DNA from: Bacillus vallismortis
Lineage (GTDB): Bacteria; Bacillota; Bacilli; Bacillales; Bacillaceae
Length of the DNA stretch: 64,000 bases
Reading direction: 5' to 3'
Assembly: GCF_004116955.1 (NCBI RefSeq)
Contig: NZ_CP026362.1
Coordinates: forward strand, 2,924,501 to 2,988,500
This document shows, piece after piece, positions 27,222-36,437 of this stretch. The notes beneath the pieces were generated by a model. It was not told the DNA's origin and made no database searches. It saw nothing but the letters and a program-made list of their open reading frames with translations. The stretch's first letter is position 1. Each line of letters starts with the position of its first letter. The position numbers were made by a program, and so were the translations under genes.

Positions 27222-27566
27222 TCATGAATTTCTGCATTTACAAGTTGCCAATTCATAACTGTTCACATAAATGCCTTTGCGCTTTAAAAAACGCACTCCT
27301 AAATGTAATTCTACCCTATCACGAGCTATTATGTGTATTTTATCACGCGGAATCTCTAAATAAAAACGTTTTAGATACGCATATGGAATGTTTAAAATAA
27401 AATCATCTGAAAAATTGGCTGCATCGTTATAATGACGAATATCTAATATGGTCATGTCTAGCACTTCCAATTCATCTTTATTAATACACAAAATACCTCT
27501 CACAGGATAATAACGTCTATACATGGCATAGATCAATATGAAAATAAGCAGAAATGCGACAACCAA
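27222..27566 (-). CDS. Membrane-anchored rhodanese-like protein without catalytic Cys
   Basis: A 114-residue protein with an N-terminal TM helix (VVAFLLIFILIYAMY) and a rhodanese-like domain (MTILDIRHYNDAANFSDDF; RDKIHIIARDRVELHLGVRF). The position that holds the active Cys in its neighbours (VICQSGMRS) reads IIARDRVEL, so it cannot act as a sulfurtransferase. It probably binds or localises a partner. It starts the regulator operon, 19 bases before cstR, and has a CstR-like palindrome upstream at 27626. Confidence 0.75.
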   Translation of the reverse strand: MVVAFLLIFILIYAMYRRYYPVRGILCINKDELEVLDMTILDIRHYNDAANFSDDFILNIPYAYLKRFYLEIPRDKIHIIARDRVELHLGVRFLKRKGIYVNSYELATCKCRNS

Positions 27567-27625
27567 GTAAAAAATTGATCCGCACCACCTTTACTATCTT
27601 CTTATTTATGCATCAACAATATACA

Positions 27626-27641
27626 ATACCTACCGGGGTAT
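27626..27641. promoter_or_regulatory. CstR/CsoR-like operator of the regulator operon
   Basis: ATACCTACCGGGGTAT, 60 bases upstream of the rhodanese-like gene. It has the same outer bases as the site at 26871-26886. Confidence 0.65.
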
Positions 27642-27725
27642 AAAGTCAAGTATGTAAAACGGAGCGCTGTGTCACACTGTAAATAAAACCGCTATCACTT
27701 ATACTCAGCTAAATGAAACACAAAA

Positions 27726-27760
27726 AAAACAAGCTGATTTTTTTAAAATCAGCTTGTTTT
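27726..27760. terminator. Terminator after Usp copy 1
   Basis: AAAACAAGCTGATTTT / AAAATCAGCTTGTTTT stem six bases past the universal stress gene. Confidence 0.8.
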
Positions 27761-27765
27761 ATCCA

Positions 27766-28185
27766 TCACTTTACAATCAGCACAGGACAATTCACTCGTT
27801 TAGCCACTTTATGGCTTACACTGCCCAGCACCATCTCCTGTAAAGTGTTCAAGCCCCTGCTTCCTACTATGAGCATATCAAATTGATTTTCATTTGCATA
27901 AGCAACAATGGCCGGTCCTGGTTCTCCGTGTTTCATTATTACATCATGCTGAACGCCAGCTTGCTCAAATTTTTCTAAAATTGGCTCTAATTTTTTATGC
28001 CTTTCCATTTCTAACTCTGCAGAACTCGCGGTATGAAGCACTTCGGTTTTCGCTTTTGCATAATCTTTAACAAAAATGATTTCCACTCTTGCATTAGGCA
28101 CCAGTTTCGCTATACGAATTGCATGTTCTGCTGATCGAATGGAGTGATCTGATCCATCAGCTGCCAACAAAATATTTTGATACAT
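27766..28185 (-). CDS. Universal stress protein, module copy 1
   Basis: A 139-residue UspA-fold protein. The start ILLAADGSDHSIRSAEHAI and the C-terminal ATP-binding motif VGSRGLNTLQEMVLGSVSHK (G2xG9GS type) are complete, so it should bind ATP. It lies 17 bases after the SulP transporter gene on the same strand and is probably co-transcribed. A near-identical gene is at 52199-52618, also beside a SulP gene. A Usp beside an anion transporter suggests it tunes transport by energy state; that is inference. Confidence 0.88.
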   Translation of the reverse strand: MYQNILLAADGSDHSIRSAEHAIRIAKLVPNARVEIIFVKDYAKAKTEVLHTASSAELEMERHKKLEPILEKFEQAGVQHDVIMKHGEPGPAIVAYANENQFDMLIVGSRGLNTLQEMVLGSVSHKVAKRVNCPVLIVK

Positions 28186-28202
28186 ACCCCTTCACCTTCC
28201 CC

Positions 28203-29669
28203 TTAGTGGCTTGACGGCTGTGCATTAGGATGATTATAGGTAGCCAGCGTTTCAATCAAATGTCGGCTTGACTCGTTTAAGCCAACTAATGTAACATCTG
28301 CATGATTCTCTTTGAATTTCAAGACAACCTTATCCACTGCGGCGACACCAGAATCATCCCAAATATGCGCCTCTGAAAAGTTCATCACAACACGCTCTTT
28401 TACATCGACATATGAAAATGAATTCACAAAATCTTGAACAGAGGCAAAGAACACCTGGCCCTTAATGTCATAAACAGCCTCTGTCTCAGAAACAGAAGAC
28501 AAATCCACCTTTACTCGTGAAATTTTAGAAGCGAAGAAAATAGCACTTAACAGGACGCCTACGATGACCCCAATGGATAAGTTATCTGTTGCCACTACTG
28601 TAATGACTGTGACAACCATGACAACCGAGTCAGTGAATGGAACTTTTTTAAGCGTCCGGATTGAAGACCAATCGAATGTTCCAATTGAAACCATAATCAT
28701 AACGCCAACCAATGCAGGCATAGGAACTTGAACAACCCATTCACCTAAAACAAGTATTAAAAACATGAGGAACATGCCAGCCGTAAAGGTTGAAAGTCTC
28801 CCTCTCCCTCCAGATTTTACGTTAATAACAGATTGACCGATCATGGCACACCCTGCCATACCGCCGAAACATCCGGCAACGATATTGGCAATCCCCTGCC
28901 CTCGGCTTTCCCGGTTTTTATTACTATCTGTGTCAGTCATGTCATCAACAATGGAAGACGTCAGCAGCGACTCAAGCAGGCCAACGACAGCAAGCGCAAT
29001 AGAGGTCGGGAAGATTATGGACAACGTCTCAAAGTTGAATGGAACATCAGGAATCAAAAAGCTTGGCAAGGCTTGTTTGATCGTTCCTAAGTCACCAACT
29101 GTTTGAACATTGAAGTGCCCCCAAATAGAAACGACAGTAAGAAATACAATTGCGATTAATGGGCTTGGAACAGCTTTTGTCATAAACGGGAACAAATAAA
29201 TAATGGCCAATGTTATGCCGACAAACACATATGTCAGACTGGATATTCCAACAAAATGAGGAACTTGCGCCATAAAAATTAAAATGGCCAGCGCATTAAC
29301 AAAACCTACCATAACCGATCGAGGTACAAATTTCATTAATCGCGCCACTTTCAGAACCCCAAATATGATTTGGATGATACCCGTCAGGATCGTAGCAGCA
29401 AACAGATACTGTAATCCGTAATCCTTCACGAGCGTTCCCATTAACAACGCCATAGCCCCTGTAGCCGCAGAAATCATCCCAGGCCTTCCGCCCGCAAAAG
29501 AAATCACCACCGCAATACAAAATGAGGCATACAATCCCACCATCGGGTCAACACCTGCAATAATAGAAAAACCAATGGCTTCAGGTATTAATGCCAAAGC
29601 AACGACTATCCCGGCTAATAAGTCCCCTCTTATATTTGAGAACCACTCCATATTTAATTTTTTTAACAT
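28203..29669 (-). CDS. SulP-family anion transporter with STAS domain, copy 1
   Basis: A 488-residue SLC26/SulP transporter: a membrane domain of residues about 15-385 ([39 protein letters not shown]), then a cytosolic STAS domain (about residues 395-480, [19 protein letters not shown], with [14 protein letters not shown] near the usual regulatory Ser). Relatives move sulfate or bicarbonate (BicA type); the substrate cannot be decided here. The start is next to a divergent promoter region shared with a recombinase-like gene. The paralog at 52636-54102 has the same length. Confidence 0.9.
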   Translation of the reverse strand: MLKKLNMEWFSNIRGDLLAGIVVALALIPEAIGFSIIAGVDPMVGLYASFCIAVVISFAGGRPGMISAATGAMALLMGTLVKDYGLQYLFAATILTGIIQIIFGVLKVARLMKFVPRSVMVGFVNALAILIFMAQVPHFVGISSLTYVFVGITLAIIYLFPFMTKAVPSPLIAIVFLTVVSIWGHFNVQTVGDLGTIKQALPSFLIPDVPFNFETLSIIFPTSIALAVVGLLESLLTSSIVDDMTDTDSNKNRESRGQGIANIVAGCFGGMAGCAMIGQSVINVKSGGRGRLSTFTAGMFLMFLILVLGEWVVQVPMPALVGVMIMVSIGTFDWSSIRTLKKVPFTDSVVMVVTVITVVATDNLSIGVIVGVLLSAIFFASKISRVKVDLSSVSETEAVYDIKGQVFFASVQDFVNSFSYVDVKERVVMNFSEAHIWDDSGVAAVDKVVLKFKENHADVTLVGLNESSRHLIETLATYNHPNAQPSSH

Positions 29670-29788
29670 AAAATACAGTACACCTCTTTATGATTATTTT
29701 TTGTTGACTTCTAACTCTCATAGAAGCCAGGGCCGTTTGCAACTATTTAGAATGTAACAAACAAGAATTCAAATGTCTACAATTTTTT

Positions 29789-29814
29789 GTTCCAAAATAG
29801 ATCTTTTTTGGAAC
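29789..29814. promoter_or_regulatory. Palindrome between SulP and recombinase-like gene, copy 1
   Basis: GTTCCAAAA-N8-TTTTGGAAC, a perfect 9-base inverted repeat in the 218-base divergent region. It is kept with one change in module copy 2. It is a likely operator for the recombinase-like protein. Confidence 0.6.
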
Positions 29815-29887
29815 TGACTGCGAATTCTGCGCTATCCACCTTATTTTGTTATAATGAAATATACAACATTCATCAGGAGTTGATGAT

Positions 29888-30448
29888 TTGATTTTTGGAT
29901 ATGCACGTCCGTTTAGTCAAGATCGGGATGTAACACAACAGATAACTGCACTTAAAGGGTTCAACTGTGAAAAAATATATATTGAACAAACGAATTCAGC
30001 AAAAAACAGACCAGAATTTGAGTCATTATGCAACAGTTTAAATGCCGGAGATACTGTAATCATTTATAAGTTATACAGCATTGCGGACTCTACAAAAAAC
30101 CTAATTCATATCATTGATTTTTTCAAAACGAAACAAATCCACTTTATTTCAATATTAGACAAAGTAGACACCACAAAGAAAAACGGTTCCATATTCTTCG
30201 ATTTTTTAGAAAGAGTCAGTGAATTTCAATTTGACATGATTAGTGAAAACACAAAGATTGGAATTCAAGAGGCCAAATTAAAGGGGAAAAACACAGGACG
30301 TCCGAGGAAACCAGACCATAATGTCCGGCGCGCGATGGAGATGTACCAAAGCAAAACGTATACCATTCAGCAAATTACCAAAGAGACAGGCATCAGTAAA
30401 ACAACACTGTACCGTTATTTAGATAATTGGAATGATTTTGATTCATAA
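29888..30448 (+). CDS. Serine-recombinase-like DNA-binding protein, catalytic residues lost, copy 1
   Basis: A 186-residue relative of resolvase/invertase proteins: an N-terminal fold (MIFGYARPFSQDRD), a dimer helix and a C-terminal HTH (TYTIQQITKETGISKTTLYR). In active members the start reads YARVS with the catalytic Ser; here it is YARPF-S. The KLDRxxR arginine motif is KLYSIADST, so both arginines are lost. It should bind DNA but not recombine it. A TTG start follows AGGAG. It is divergent from the SulP gene with a palindrome between, so it is best seen as a regulator. The paralog at 54320 has the same losses. Confidence 0.85.
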   Translation: MIFGYARPFSQDRDVTQQITALKGFNCEKIYIEQTNSAKNRPEFESLCNSLNAGDTVIIYKLYSIADSTKNLIHIIDFFKTKQIHFISILDKVDTTKKNGSIFFDFLERVSEFQFDMISENTKIGIQEAKLKGKNTGRPRKPDHNVRRAMEMYQSKTYTIQQITKETGISKTTLYRYLDNWNDFDS

Positions 30449-30449
30449 T

Positions 30450-30501
30450 AAACACGAATAAAAAACATACCGCTATTTTGGTATGTTTTTTATTCGTGTT
30501 T
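30450..30501. terminator. Terminator after recombinase-like gene 1
   Basis: A perfect 22-base stem (AAACACGAATAAAAAACATA and on) with an 8-base loop just after the stop. It is not shared with module copy 2, so it marks the end of the duplicated unit. Confidence 0.8.
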
Positions 30502-30603
30502 CATTCCCTCTCAAAAATGATCCACATAAACAAACACCGGAAATGGTTTGCGTTAAAACCGAAAAAGATAAATGTTGGATTTGAAACAGTCTCATTAACC
30601 CGC

Positions 30604-31158
30604 TCAAATTTTGTATGAACTGTGCTCCTTTTCCGCAGCTTCTGCATCTGCTTTGGTCACATGAACCGTGCCAAATGGATGGTTAGGCGGGGCATAAATG
30701 GAGTATAGTTTTAGCGGCGTATTGCCTGTATTGATCAGATTGTGCCATGTGCCGGCGGGTATGACGATGGCTGAATCATCATAGACATTTCGCTGAAAGT
30801 TTACCTGATCTTTGCTTTTGCCCATTTTAACGATGCCGCGGCCTTGCTCAATCCGCAAAAATTGATCGAGGTTAGAATGCATTTCCAAACCGATATCTTC
30901 TCCAATATCTAGACTCATGACAGTAACTTGCAGGTGCGCACCTGTCCATAGCGCGGTACGGAACGTATTGTTTTGTTTTGTCGCTTTGTTAATATTCATA
31001 ACAAATGGTTTAGGCCCATAATCTGTCAAGTGAAGATTTTGTCCTGCATTTACATGCTTACTTTTATTTGGATTCATCCAATAAACCGATCTTCCGTCAC
31101 AGCACCTTGGTGCATACACAGCATAAGGATATTGCTGAATAACAGGTATATAGTACAT
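30604..31158 (-). CDS. yrkC: Cupin-fold protein YrkC
   Basis: A 184-residue cupin. The first motif is GEDIGLEMHSNLDQFLRIEQG (with the metal-ligand region shifted: E-x-H rather than HxH), the second is PAGTWHNLINTGNTPLKLYS. It may bind a metal and act on a small molecule, possibly a sugar; the reaction is unknown. The length and sequence type agree with YrkC of strain 168, where it also neighbours yrkD-J. Here the SulP module lies between them. Confidence 0.83.
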   Translation of the reverse strand: MYYIPVIQQYPYAVYAPRCCDGRSVYWMNPNKSKHVNAGQNLHLTDYGPKPFVMNINKATKQNNTFRTALWTGAHLQVTVMSLDIGEDIGLEMHSNLDQFLRIEQGRGIVKMGKSKDQVNFQRNVYDDSAIVIPAGTWHNLINTGNTPLKLYSIYAPPNHPFGTVHVTKADAEAAEKEHSSYKI

Positions 31159-31441
31159 GTTTCGATCCCCACATTTTTTAGTTTTATGATATTACCCTAT
31201 GCATGTGAGGCGGGAATGTGCCACTGCATAACTTCTTTATGGATGGCCGGTGGTTCGTTCACGAGTGCAAATGATTCATCAAAAAACACCATAAAAAAAT
31301 CGGTTTCATGGTGTTTATGGTGTCATTTATTCAACTATTAGAGTAAGTAGCTTCCTCCCCATATTTCTGCTAGATTAAGTGTCCAACTGTCACTGTAAAA
31401 ACAAGAAGCACCTTCATTAGCCGCTTCTTTCACGTACAAAA

Positions 31442-31819
31442 TTATAGTTTAGCCTCTTTATTTTTACCAATGAATAAAGTTCCTACAACACTAGCTATAC
31501 TAACTAACGTTCCGGCAATAGCAACAAGAATTGTCAAGAAGCCACTGGGAATGAAAAAGCCAATTGGGATTAGCCCTATAAAAGTGAAAACGATAAAGCA
31601 TTGGTATACTCCAGATATGATTCTTACAATAAAATTGCCGAAAAAGGACATGACTAATGGAGGGATAAATAAACATACAACAATCCCCATTGATATCATG
31701 AGAATAATAGGCTCATCAAATGAAATGACATGCTCTCCAGGTGAATTTTTAGCAGCCACTAGCATGACAACTATTGACATCATTAACGTAAACAACACCA
31801 GAAAAAACCTTTTCAACAT
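31442..31819 (-). CDS. Hypothetical four-TM membrane protein
   Basis: A 125-residue protein with about four hydrophobic helices (FFLVLFTLMMSIVVMLVAA; IILMISMGIVVCLFIPPLV; the rest similar) and a short charged C-terminus (GKNKEAKL). AAAAGGAG lies upstream of the ATG. No family recognised. It stands alone between yrkC and ydeB. Confidence 0.6.
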   Translation of the reverse strand: MLKRFFLVLFTLMMSIVVMLVAAKNSPGEHVISFDEPIILMISMGIVVCLFIPPLVMSFFGNFIVRIISGVYQCFIVFTFIGLIPIGFFIPSGFLTILVAIAGTLVSIASVVGTLFIGKNKEAKL

Positions 31820-32177
31820 TGTTATAACTCCTTTTTTATGTGTGCCAAAATTGTATATCTATTTTTAAAATTTTTCCATAATCATCTTATGTGATTGAAT
31901 GAAGAATATGCAGTTAAATCAAAGCTGCCACAACCATTATTTATCATTAAGATTGAACAAATATCGACTGTGCTCACCATGTAAATAGTTGCTTATCAGC
32001 TTAACCACAATGCAGTATACCTCATCTTTTCTAGTTGAGAGGATAAAATTAACTTTCTCCTTTTTTTACAAATTATTATACTACAACCTTTATCTAACAG
32101 CATCGAAATTAAGTAATTTTGTACTCTAACTACCCCATTTAATCACTCATTTTCAAATAAAAACTGATTTATTTTAA
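31820..32177. other. AT-rich intergenic region
   Basis: I see no gene, RNA or clear repeat here beyond the promoter expected for the membrane protein at 31442-31819. Confidence 0.4.
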
Positions 32178-32290
32178 TTAATCAGGATTCGGAATATACA
32201 CGGATCCATTAGGGAAGACGACAAGTTCCCCATTGTCCTTAATCTGTTTTTCTAAAAAAATATTGACACTAAAAATACGTCCATGTTATT
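32178..32290 (-). pseudogene. Short coding remnant
   Basis: A minus-strand frame ending GELVVFPNGSVYIPNPD has protein-like composition but no start or ribosome binding site upstream. It may be the tail of a lost gene. Family not recognised. Confidence 0.25.
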
Positions 32291-32362
32291 ATTAAATGTT
32301 TGCTTAAAAACTAAGTAAATGGTAACATTAAGAAGGTTAGCATTTATTTGGAGGTGGATGAT

Positions 32363-32824
32363 ATGTTTCAAATTGGCGATAACATTGTTTATCCAATGCA
32401 CGGAGCAGGTATAATTGAAGCCATAGAAGAAAAAGAATTCTTAGAGGAAAAACAACAGTATTATGTCATAAAAATGTCAATCAGTAATATGACAGTGATG
32501 ATTCCCAAGCGTAAAATATTGAGTTCAGGCATACGACCGGTTACTGATATACTTGCATTAAAACACATTATACACATTTTTCAGCATGGAGAATCAGATA
32601 GGTTACTGCCCTGGAAACAAAGGTATCAAGTAAACACGAACAAAATAAAAACGGGTGAAATACTAGAAGGCGCTGAAGTTGTACGTGATTTAATGCGTAT
32701 GAAGAAAGAAAAAGCACTTAATACAAGCGAAAAAAAAATGCTGGATCATGCTCATGAATTTTTGATTAGTGAACTGAAATTAATGAAAGGAATCACTGAA
32801 AACCAAATAAAAAGTTTCTGTTAA
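32363..32824 (+). CDS. ydeB: CarD-family transcription regulator YdeB
   Basis: A 153-residue CarD/CdnL-like protein. The N-terminal Tudor-like RNA-polymerase-interacting domain is FQIGDNIVYPMHGAGIIEAI, with VMIPKRKILSSGIRPV at its end; a helical DNA-binding domain fills residues about 75-153 (WKQRYQVNTNKIKTGEI). Relatives stabilise open promoter complexes. ATG 32363 is chosen since GGAGGTG lies 8 bases upstream, and it gives the length of B. subtilis YdeB. In 168 it also lies near cspC. Confidence 0.87.
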   Translation: MFQIGDNIVYPMHGAGIIEAIEEKEFLEEKQQYYVIKMSISNMTVMIPKRKILSSGIRPVTDILALKHIIHIFQHGESDRLLPWKQRYQVNTNKIKTGEILEGAEVVRDLMRMKKEKALNTSEKKMLDHAHEFLISELKLMKGITENQIKSFC

Positions 32825-33454
32825 GATGCATTTCACATACCCCCTGGATTTTTCATGAATTTTATGATTAAAGTAAATCTTTTTAAACGTTCAACTTCTT
32901 CAACTTACTCTCTTTTGTTATTTCTACAATCTATCCCTTTTTTATTATTTACTTTTTTTCTACAAACATTTGAAGTGAAAATCGAAATAATCACTTGTTT
33001 TTTTATCTGACTCACACTGGCACGGACAAGGAGCCGTAAGGATGAAAGAGAGGCAGGGCTTTCATTGTTTGAGGTATAACTTAGTGATTATTTCAGAAAA
33101 AATCAATTCATTTCCCCTCAATCTATAAGCAAATAGTTTTCATAAAAGAGATATACGAGTGGGTATCATCTAAATATATGGTCAACAATAAAATTAACAT
33201 CTTAGATAAAAAAGAAACAATTAAACGGAGTGAAGATCTGAGTTTATCTGGACTTGAGATTATGAAGCCTTGGCTTAAATTAAGAGAAATATCGAAAAGA
33301 AAGTAATAAATGTATATACATGCCGCATATTGTCAGTCCGCTATGCTATACTGTAACCAAACCTTTGAAGCTTTAAATCTTTTTCTATTACCTTTTAACA
33401 TCTCCCTGCTCGAACATTGAGCAGGGTATTTTATTGCTTATTATACAGAGAACA
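32825..33454. other. Intergenic region between ydeB and cspC
   Basis: It holds a possible 42-residue frame at 33178-33306 (MVNNKINILDKKET) without a good ribosome binding site, and a CCCTGCTC / GAGCAGGG hairpin at about 33405-33426. No other gene is supported. Confidence 0.4.
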
Positions 33455-33490
33455 TAAAAAAACAGGCCTTATAGAAAGGGCCTGTTTTTT
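33455..33490 (-). terminator. Terminator after cspC
   Basis: AAAAAACAGGCC / GGCCTGTTTTTT stem 14 bases downstream of cspC. Confidence 0.85.
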
Positions 33491-33504
33491 TAAACGATTA
33501 AAGA

Positions 33505-33705
33505 TTAAGCTTTTTGAACGTTAGCAGCTTGAGCTCCACGAGCACCTTGCTCAACGTCAAACGTTACTTTTTGACCTTCGTCAAGAGATTTGAATCCTTC
33601 GCTTTGGATAGCGGAGAAGTGTACGAATACATCGTCTCCGTTCTCACGTTCGATGAAGCCAAAACCTTTTTCTGCATTAAACCATTTTACTGTACCTTGT
33701 TCCAT
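33505..33705 (-). CDS. cspC: Cold shock protein CspC
   Basis: A 66-residue cold shock protein with the RNA-binding motifs [14 protein letters not shown] (RNP1-type) and VFVHFSAI (RNP2). It is a single-stranded nucleic-acid chaperone that melts mRNA structure after cold shock or in stationary phase. AGGAGGCAACAATA precedes the ATG. A long 5' leader (about 33706-33800) with T-rich sequence upstream may carry temperature-dependent control. Neighbourhood with ydeB supports CspC rather than CspB or CspD. Confidence 0.92.
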   Translation of the reverse strand: MEQGTVKWFNAEKGFGFIERENGDDVFVHFSAIQSEGFKSLDEGQKVTFDVEQGARGAQAANVQKA

Positions 33706-33959
33706 TATTGTTGCCTCCTAGTGTGTTACCACACAATATATACTATCCTTGCCCATAGTATCCTCAAGACGAAAAGTCAATATTCATACTATCCTTTACA
33801 CCGAACAAAAATAATTCTTCTTTATCATAACACGAAACGGAAATCATTCCAAATTAATATTTTCGTTTTATTCATTATTATTTTTTCCATGTGTGGATTC
33901 CAGTGCAGAAGCGGTAAACAAAAGCAAAAAATGCAAATCATTCTGCATCGATTTTTATA

Positions 33960-34235
33960 ACATGACACTTCAAAATCAATCCAAATTTTCTCTAATATTT
34001 CCTCAAACAAATCAATGTTCACAGGCTCAATAAACCCATTCCCATAGGGAGCAGGGAAAGAGTTTGGCCAGATAAAGAGCTGGGTATATTCTTCATATCC
34101 CTTTTGTATCCCGGCTGGCTCTGCCAATAAAGATGTAACTGAACTGGAAATCATTTTATGATTGCCAATAATTTCATAAATAATTGGGAAAGATACCTTC
34201 ATATATGGTGCATCGCGCCGGGACTTCAAAGGCAA
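33960..34235 (-). CDS. Uncertain coding remnant
   Basis: A minus-strand frame has protein-like sequence (KGYEEYTQLFIWPNSFPAPY, then DLFEEILEKIWIDFEV) but it runs on into low-quality sequence, and no good ribosome binding site is seen. It may be the remnant of a gene replaced by the desaturase. No family recognised. Confidence 0.3.
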
Positions 34236-34286
34236 TAAACGTTTACTTTACTCAGAAGATCATCCGGGAAGGAGAACCTTTAAAAC

Positions 34287-35315
34287 ATGAATGAACAAAA
34301 CCTAAGGACGTTGAGAAAACTGGTTACACCTTATGAAAAGTCTGATTTACAGAAAAGTATTTTTCAAATCATGAACACATTGGCACCATTTTTTCTATTA
34401 TGGTGTTTGGCATATAAAAGTTTGTCGATTTCTTATTTCCTTACATTAGCTTTTTCTGTCATTGCTGCAGGTTTTTTAGTGAGAACCTTCATCATCTTTC
34501 ATGATTGCTGCCACTATTCCTTTTTTAAGAACAGAAAGGCGAATCGAATTCTTGGAACAATTACAGGAATTCTGACTCTGCATCCTTTTGATCATTGGGC
34601 ACACGACCATTCTGTCCATCATGCGACAAGCAGCAACCTGGACAAACGCGGCACAGGCGATATTTGGGTACTCACCGTTGAAGAATATAAGGAAGCCTCA
34701 AGAAAGACAAAAATCATGTACCGTTTGTACAGAAACCCGTTTGTTATGTTTGTGATTGGGCCGCTTTACGTCTTCGGGATTACCAATCGTTTTAATCGGA
34801 AAGGGGCAAAACGCAAAGAACGGATGAATACGTATGTAACGAACTTGGGGATCGCCGCTTTGGCAGCACTTTTATGCTGGGCTATTGGCTGGCAAAACTT
34901 CCTCCTGGTTCAAACGCCCATTTTTCTGATATCGGGATCTCTAGGCATTTGGATGTTTTATATTCAGCATACGTTTGAGGATTCTTATTTTGAAGAAGAT
35001 GAGCATTGGGAATATGTAAAAGCAGCAGTTGAAGGAAGCTCTTATTATAAGCTTCCAAAAGTCATGCAATGGCTTACAGGCAATATCGGTTTCCATCATG
35101 TTCACCATCTAAGCCCGAGAGTCCCAAACTATAAGCTTGAAAAAGCGCATAACAACGCTGAACCATTGCAAAACGTTCCGACCATTACACTGGCAACAAG
35201 CCTTAAGTCGTTAAAGTTCCGCCTATGGGATGAAGAAAGCAAAAAATTTGTCGGTTTTAGCCACTTAAAAAAAGCTTCTAAAAGCCAGGTATCACCGCAG
35301 CTAGAAACGGATTAA
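34287..35315 (+). CDS. Des-like acyl-lipid desaturase paralog
   Basis: A 342-residue membrane desaturase related to B. subtilis Des (delta-5 acyl-lipid desaturase). Four to six TM segments surround three His boxes: HDCCHYSFF near residue 73, HDHSVHHATSSNLDKRGTG near 110 and GFHHVHHLSPRVPNYK near 270. These bind the di-iron centre. It should introduce a double bond into phospholipid acyl chains. Many N-terminal and loop positions differ from Des as I recall it, and desK/desR-like genes are not next to it, so it is probably a second enzyme. GGAAGGAG precedes the start. Confidence 0.85.
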   Translation: MNEQNLRTLRKLVTPYEKSDLQKSIFQIMNTLAPFFLLWCLAYKSLSISYFLTLAFSVIAAGFLVRTFIIFHDCCHYSFFKNRKANRILGTITGILTLHPFDHWAHDHSVHHATSSNLDKRGTGDIWVLTVEEYKEASRKTKIMYRLYRNPFVMFVIGPLYVFGITNRFNRKGAKRKERMNTYVTNLGIAALAALLCWAIGWQNFLLVQTPIFLISGSLGIWMFYIQHTFEDSYFEEDEHWEYVKAAVEGSSYYKLPKVMQWLTGNIGFHHVHHLSPRVPNYKLEKAHNNAEPLQNVPTITLATSLKSLKFRLWDEESKKFVGFSHLKKASKSQVSPQLETD

Positions 35316-35466
35316 ACAAACTCCCCATCATCAATGATAACTGGCAACGTATCTTACAGAATGAAAGTGCAGACTCGCACAACTGTATTGTGCAGAGGTC
35401 AGCACTTTTTTCGTGTTGATACAGTAATTCGGTGTATTTGTTGCCGTATTTTCCGCACAAAAAATC

Positions 35467-35560
35467 ATACCAAGGTGGTTAAACGCTTGATATGATTGGA
35501 ATGTGGCCGAGAGACTTGAACCTCCACGGGTTATTCACCCGTGAGGTCTAAACGTAGTAA
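35467..35560 (-). repeat. Att-like tRNA-Leu 3' remnant A (degenerate)
   Basis: A TACCAAGGTGG hairpin arm leads to GTGGCCGAGAGACTTGAACC and then TCCACGGGTTATTCACCC, the reverse complement of a tRNA-Leu variable loop and T arm. The downstream part is diverged (GTGAGGTCTAAAC). No integrase stub precedes it, so it is probably the outermost right junction of the array. Confidence 0.7.
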
Positions 35561-35808
35561 ATATTGAATATGAAAGCTTGTTTTCATTATACTCCTTATA
35601 TTTATTTGCCATCATTTCTATACTACGTTCACTACATCAATTATGTTAAAAAATGGTGAGTCGAAACAATGTCCTTACTTTTCATCTATATTGATTAAGA
35701 ATTTTAATTTCTTCATTGTAAAGTATAGTAGTGCTTTTTATTGCTCAACAGTTAAACCATGTCTTTGTGCCAAGTCCGTTAGAATAGCAAACACCCTAAA
35801 GATACCTT

Positions 35809-36219
35809 TTATTTGTTAATCAAAATTGTTAATTTATAATTTACATGCTTGTTTAATTCCGTTAAAAACTGATCTAGCATTTCATTATTCGGAAATCTGC
35901 ATTCAAGAAGATAACAGCCATCCCCGCTAATTTTATAATTATTGACTACATATTTCTCTTGTGTTTCTATAAATTTTAAATATGGAGTATGATATGTGCT
36001 TTTTGTATAGATATTCAGCATGGCATGTATGTTACATCCCAATTTTTTTTGGTTAACTCTAATTGTATATCCCTCAATAACACCGTTGTCTTCTAACTTG
36101 GCAACTCTAGAAGCAGTTGCTTGCCCTGTCAAATGAACTTTTTCTCCTAATTGTTTCATTGAAATACGGCTATTTTTTGATAGCTCTTCCAAAATTCTTA
36201 TATCAGTATGATCTAACAT
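35809..36219 (-). CDS. Lrp/AsnC-family regulator
   Basis: A protein of about 136 residues with an N-terminal HTH (LDHTDIRILEELSKNSRISM, then LTGQATASRVAKLEDNGVI) and a C-terminal RAM/ligand domain (NIHAMLNIYTKSTYH; YKISGDGCYLLECRF). It should form dimers or octamers that respond to an amino acid. ATG 36219 fits the AAAGGA signal. It diverges from a metallo-hydrolase gene with about 218 bases between, which it may control. The pair resembles lrpB-yddR just after ICEBs1 in 168, but I cannot confirm orthology. Confidence 0.83.
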   Translation of the reverse strand: MLDHTDIRILEELSKNSRISMKQLGEKVHLTGQATASRVAKLEDNGVIEGYTIRVNQKKLGCNIHAMLNIYTKSTYHTPYLKFIETQEKYVVNNYKISGDGCYLLECRFPNNEMLDQFLTELNKHVNYKLTILINK

Positions 36220-36437
36220 ATAAATTATTCCTTTCATTAATTTTATCGTGCTTATAAAATCCCCTCAAAAAAGTCATTATTTTTTAATTCGTTTCTCTGA
36301 TTTTCTAACAGTTCATACAAAATAAAATACATACTTTCAAAAATCAAGTCAATCGACAGAAAGACTTGATTTGTTCCATGTATTTATTCAGCGGCAGTAT
36401 GTAAACTATACACATATCAAAAAAAGGAGTGTTACAC

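Noticed and set aside
33825..34235. Full 136-codon minus-strand frame
   Set aside because: The last third has poor composition and runs into the cspC upstream region; only 33960-34235 is listed, with low confidence.
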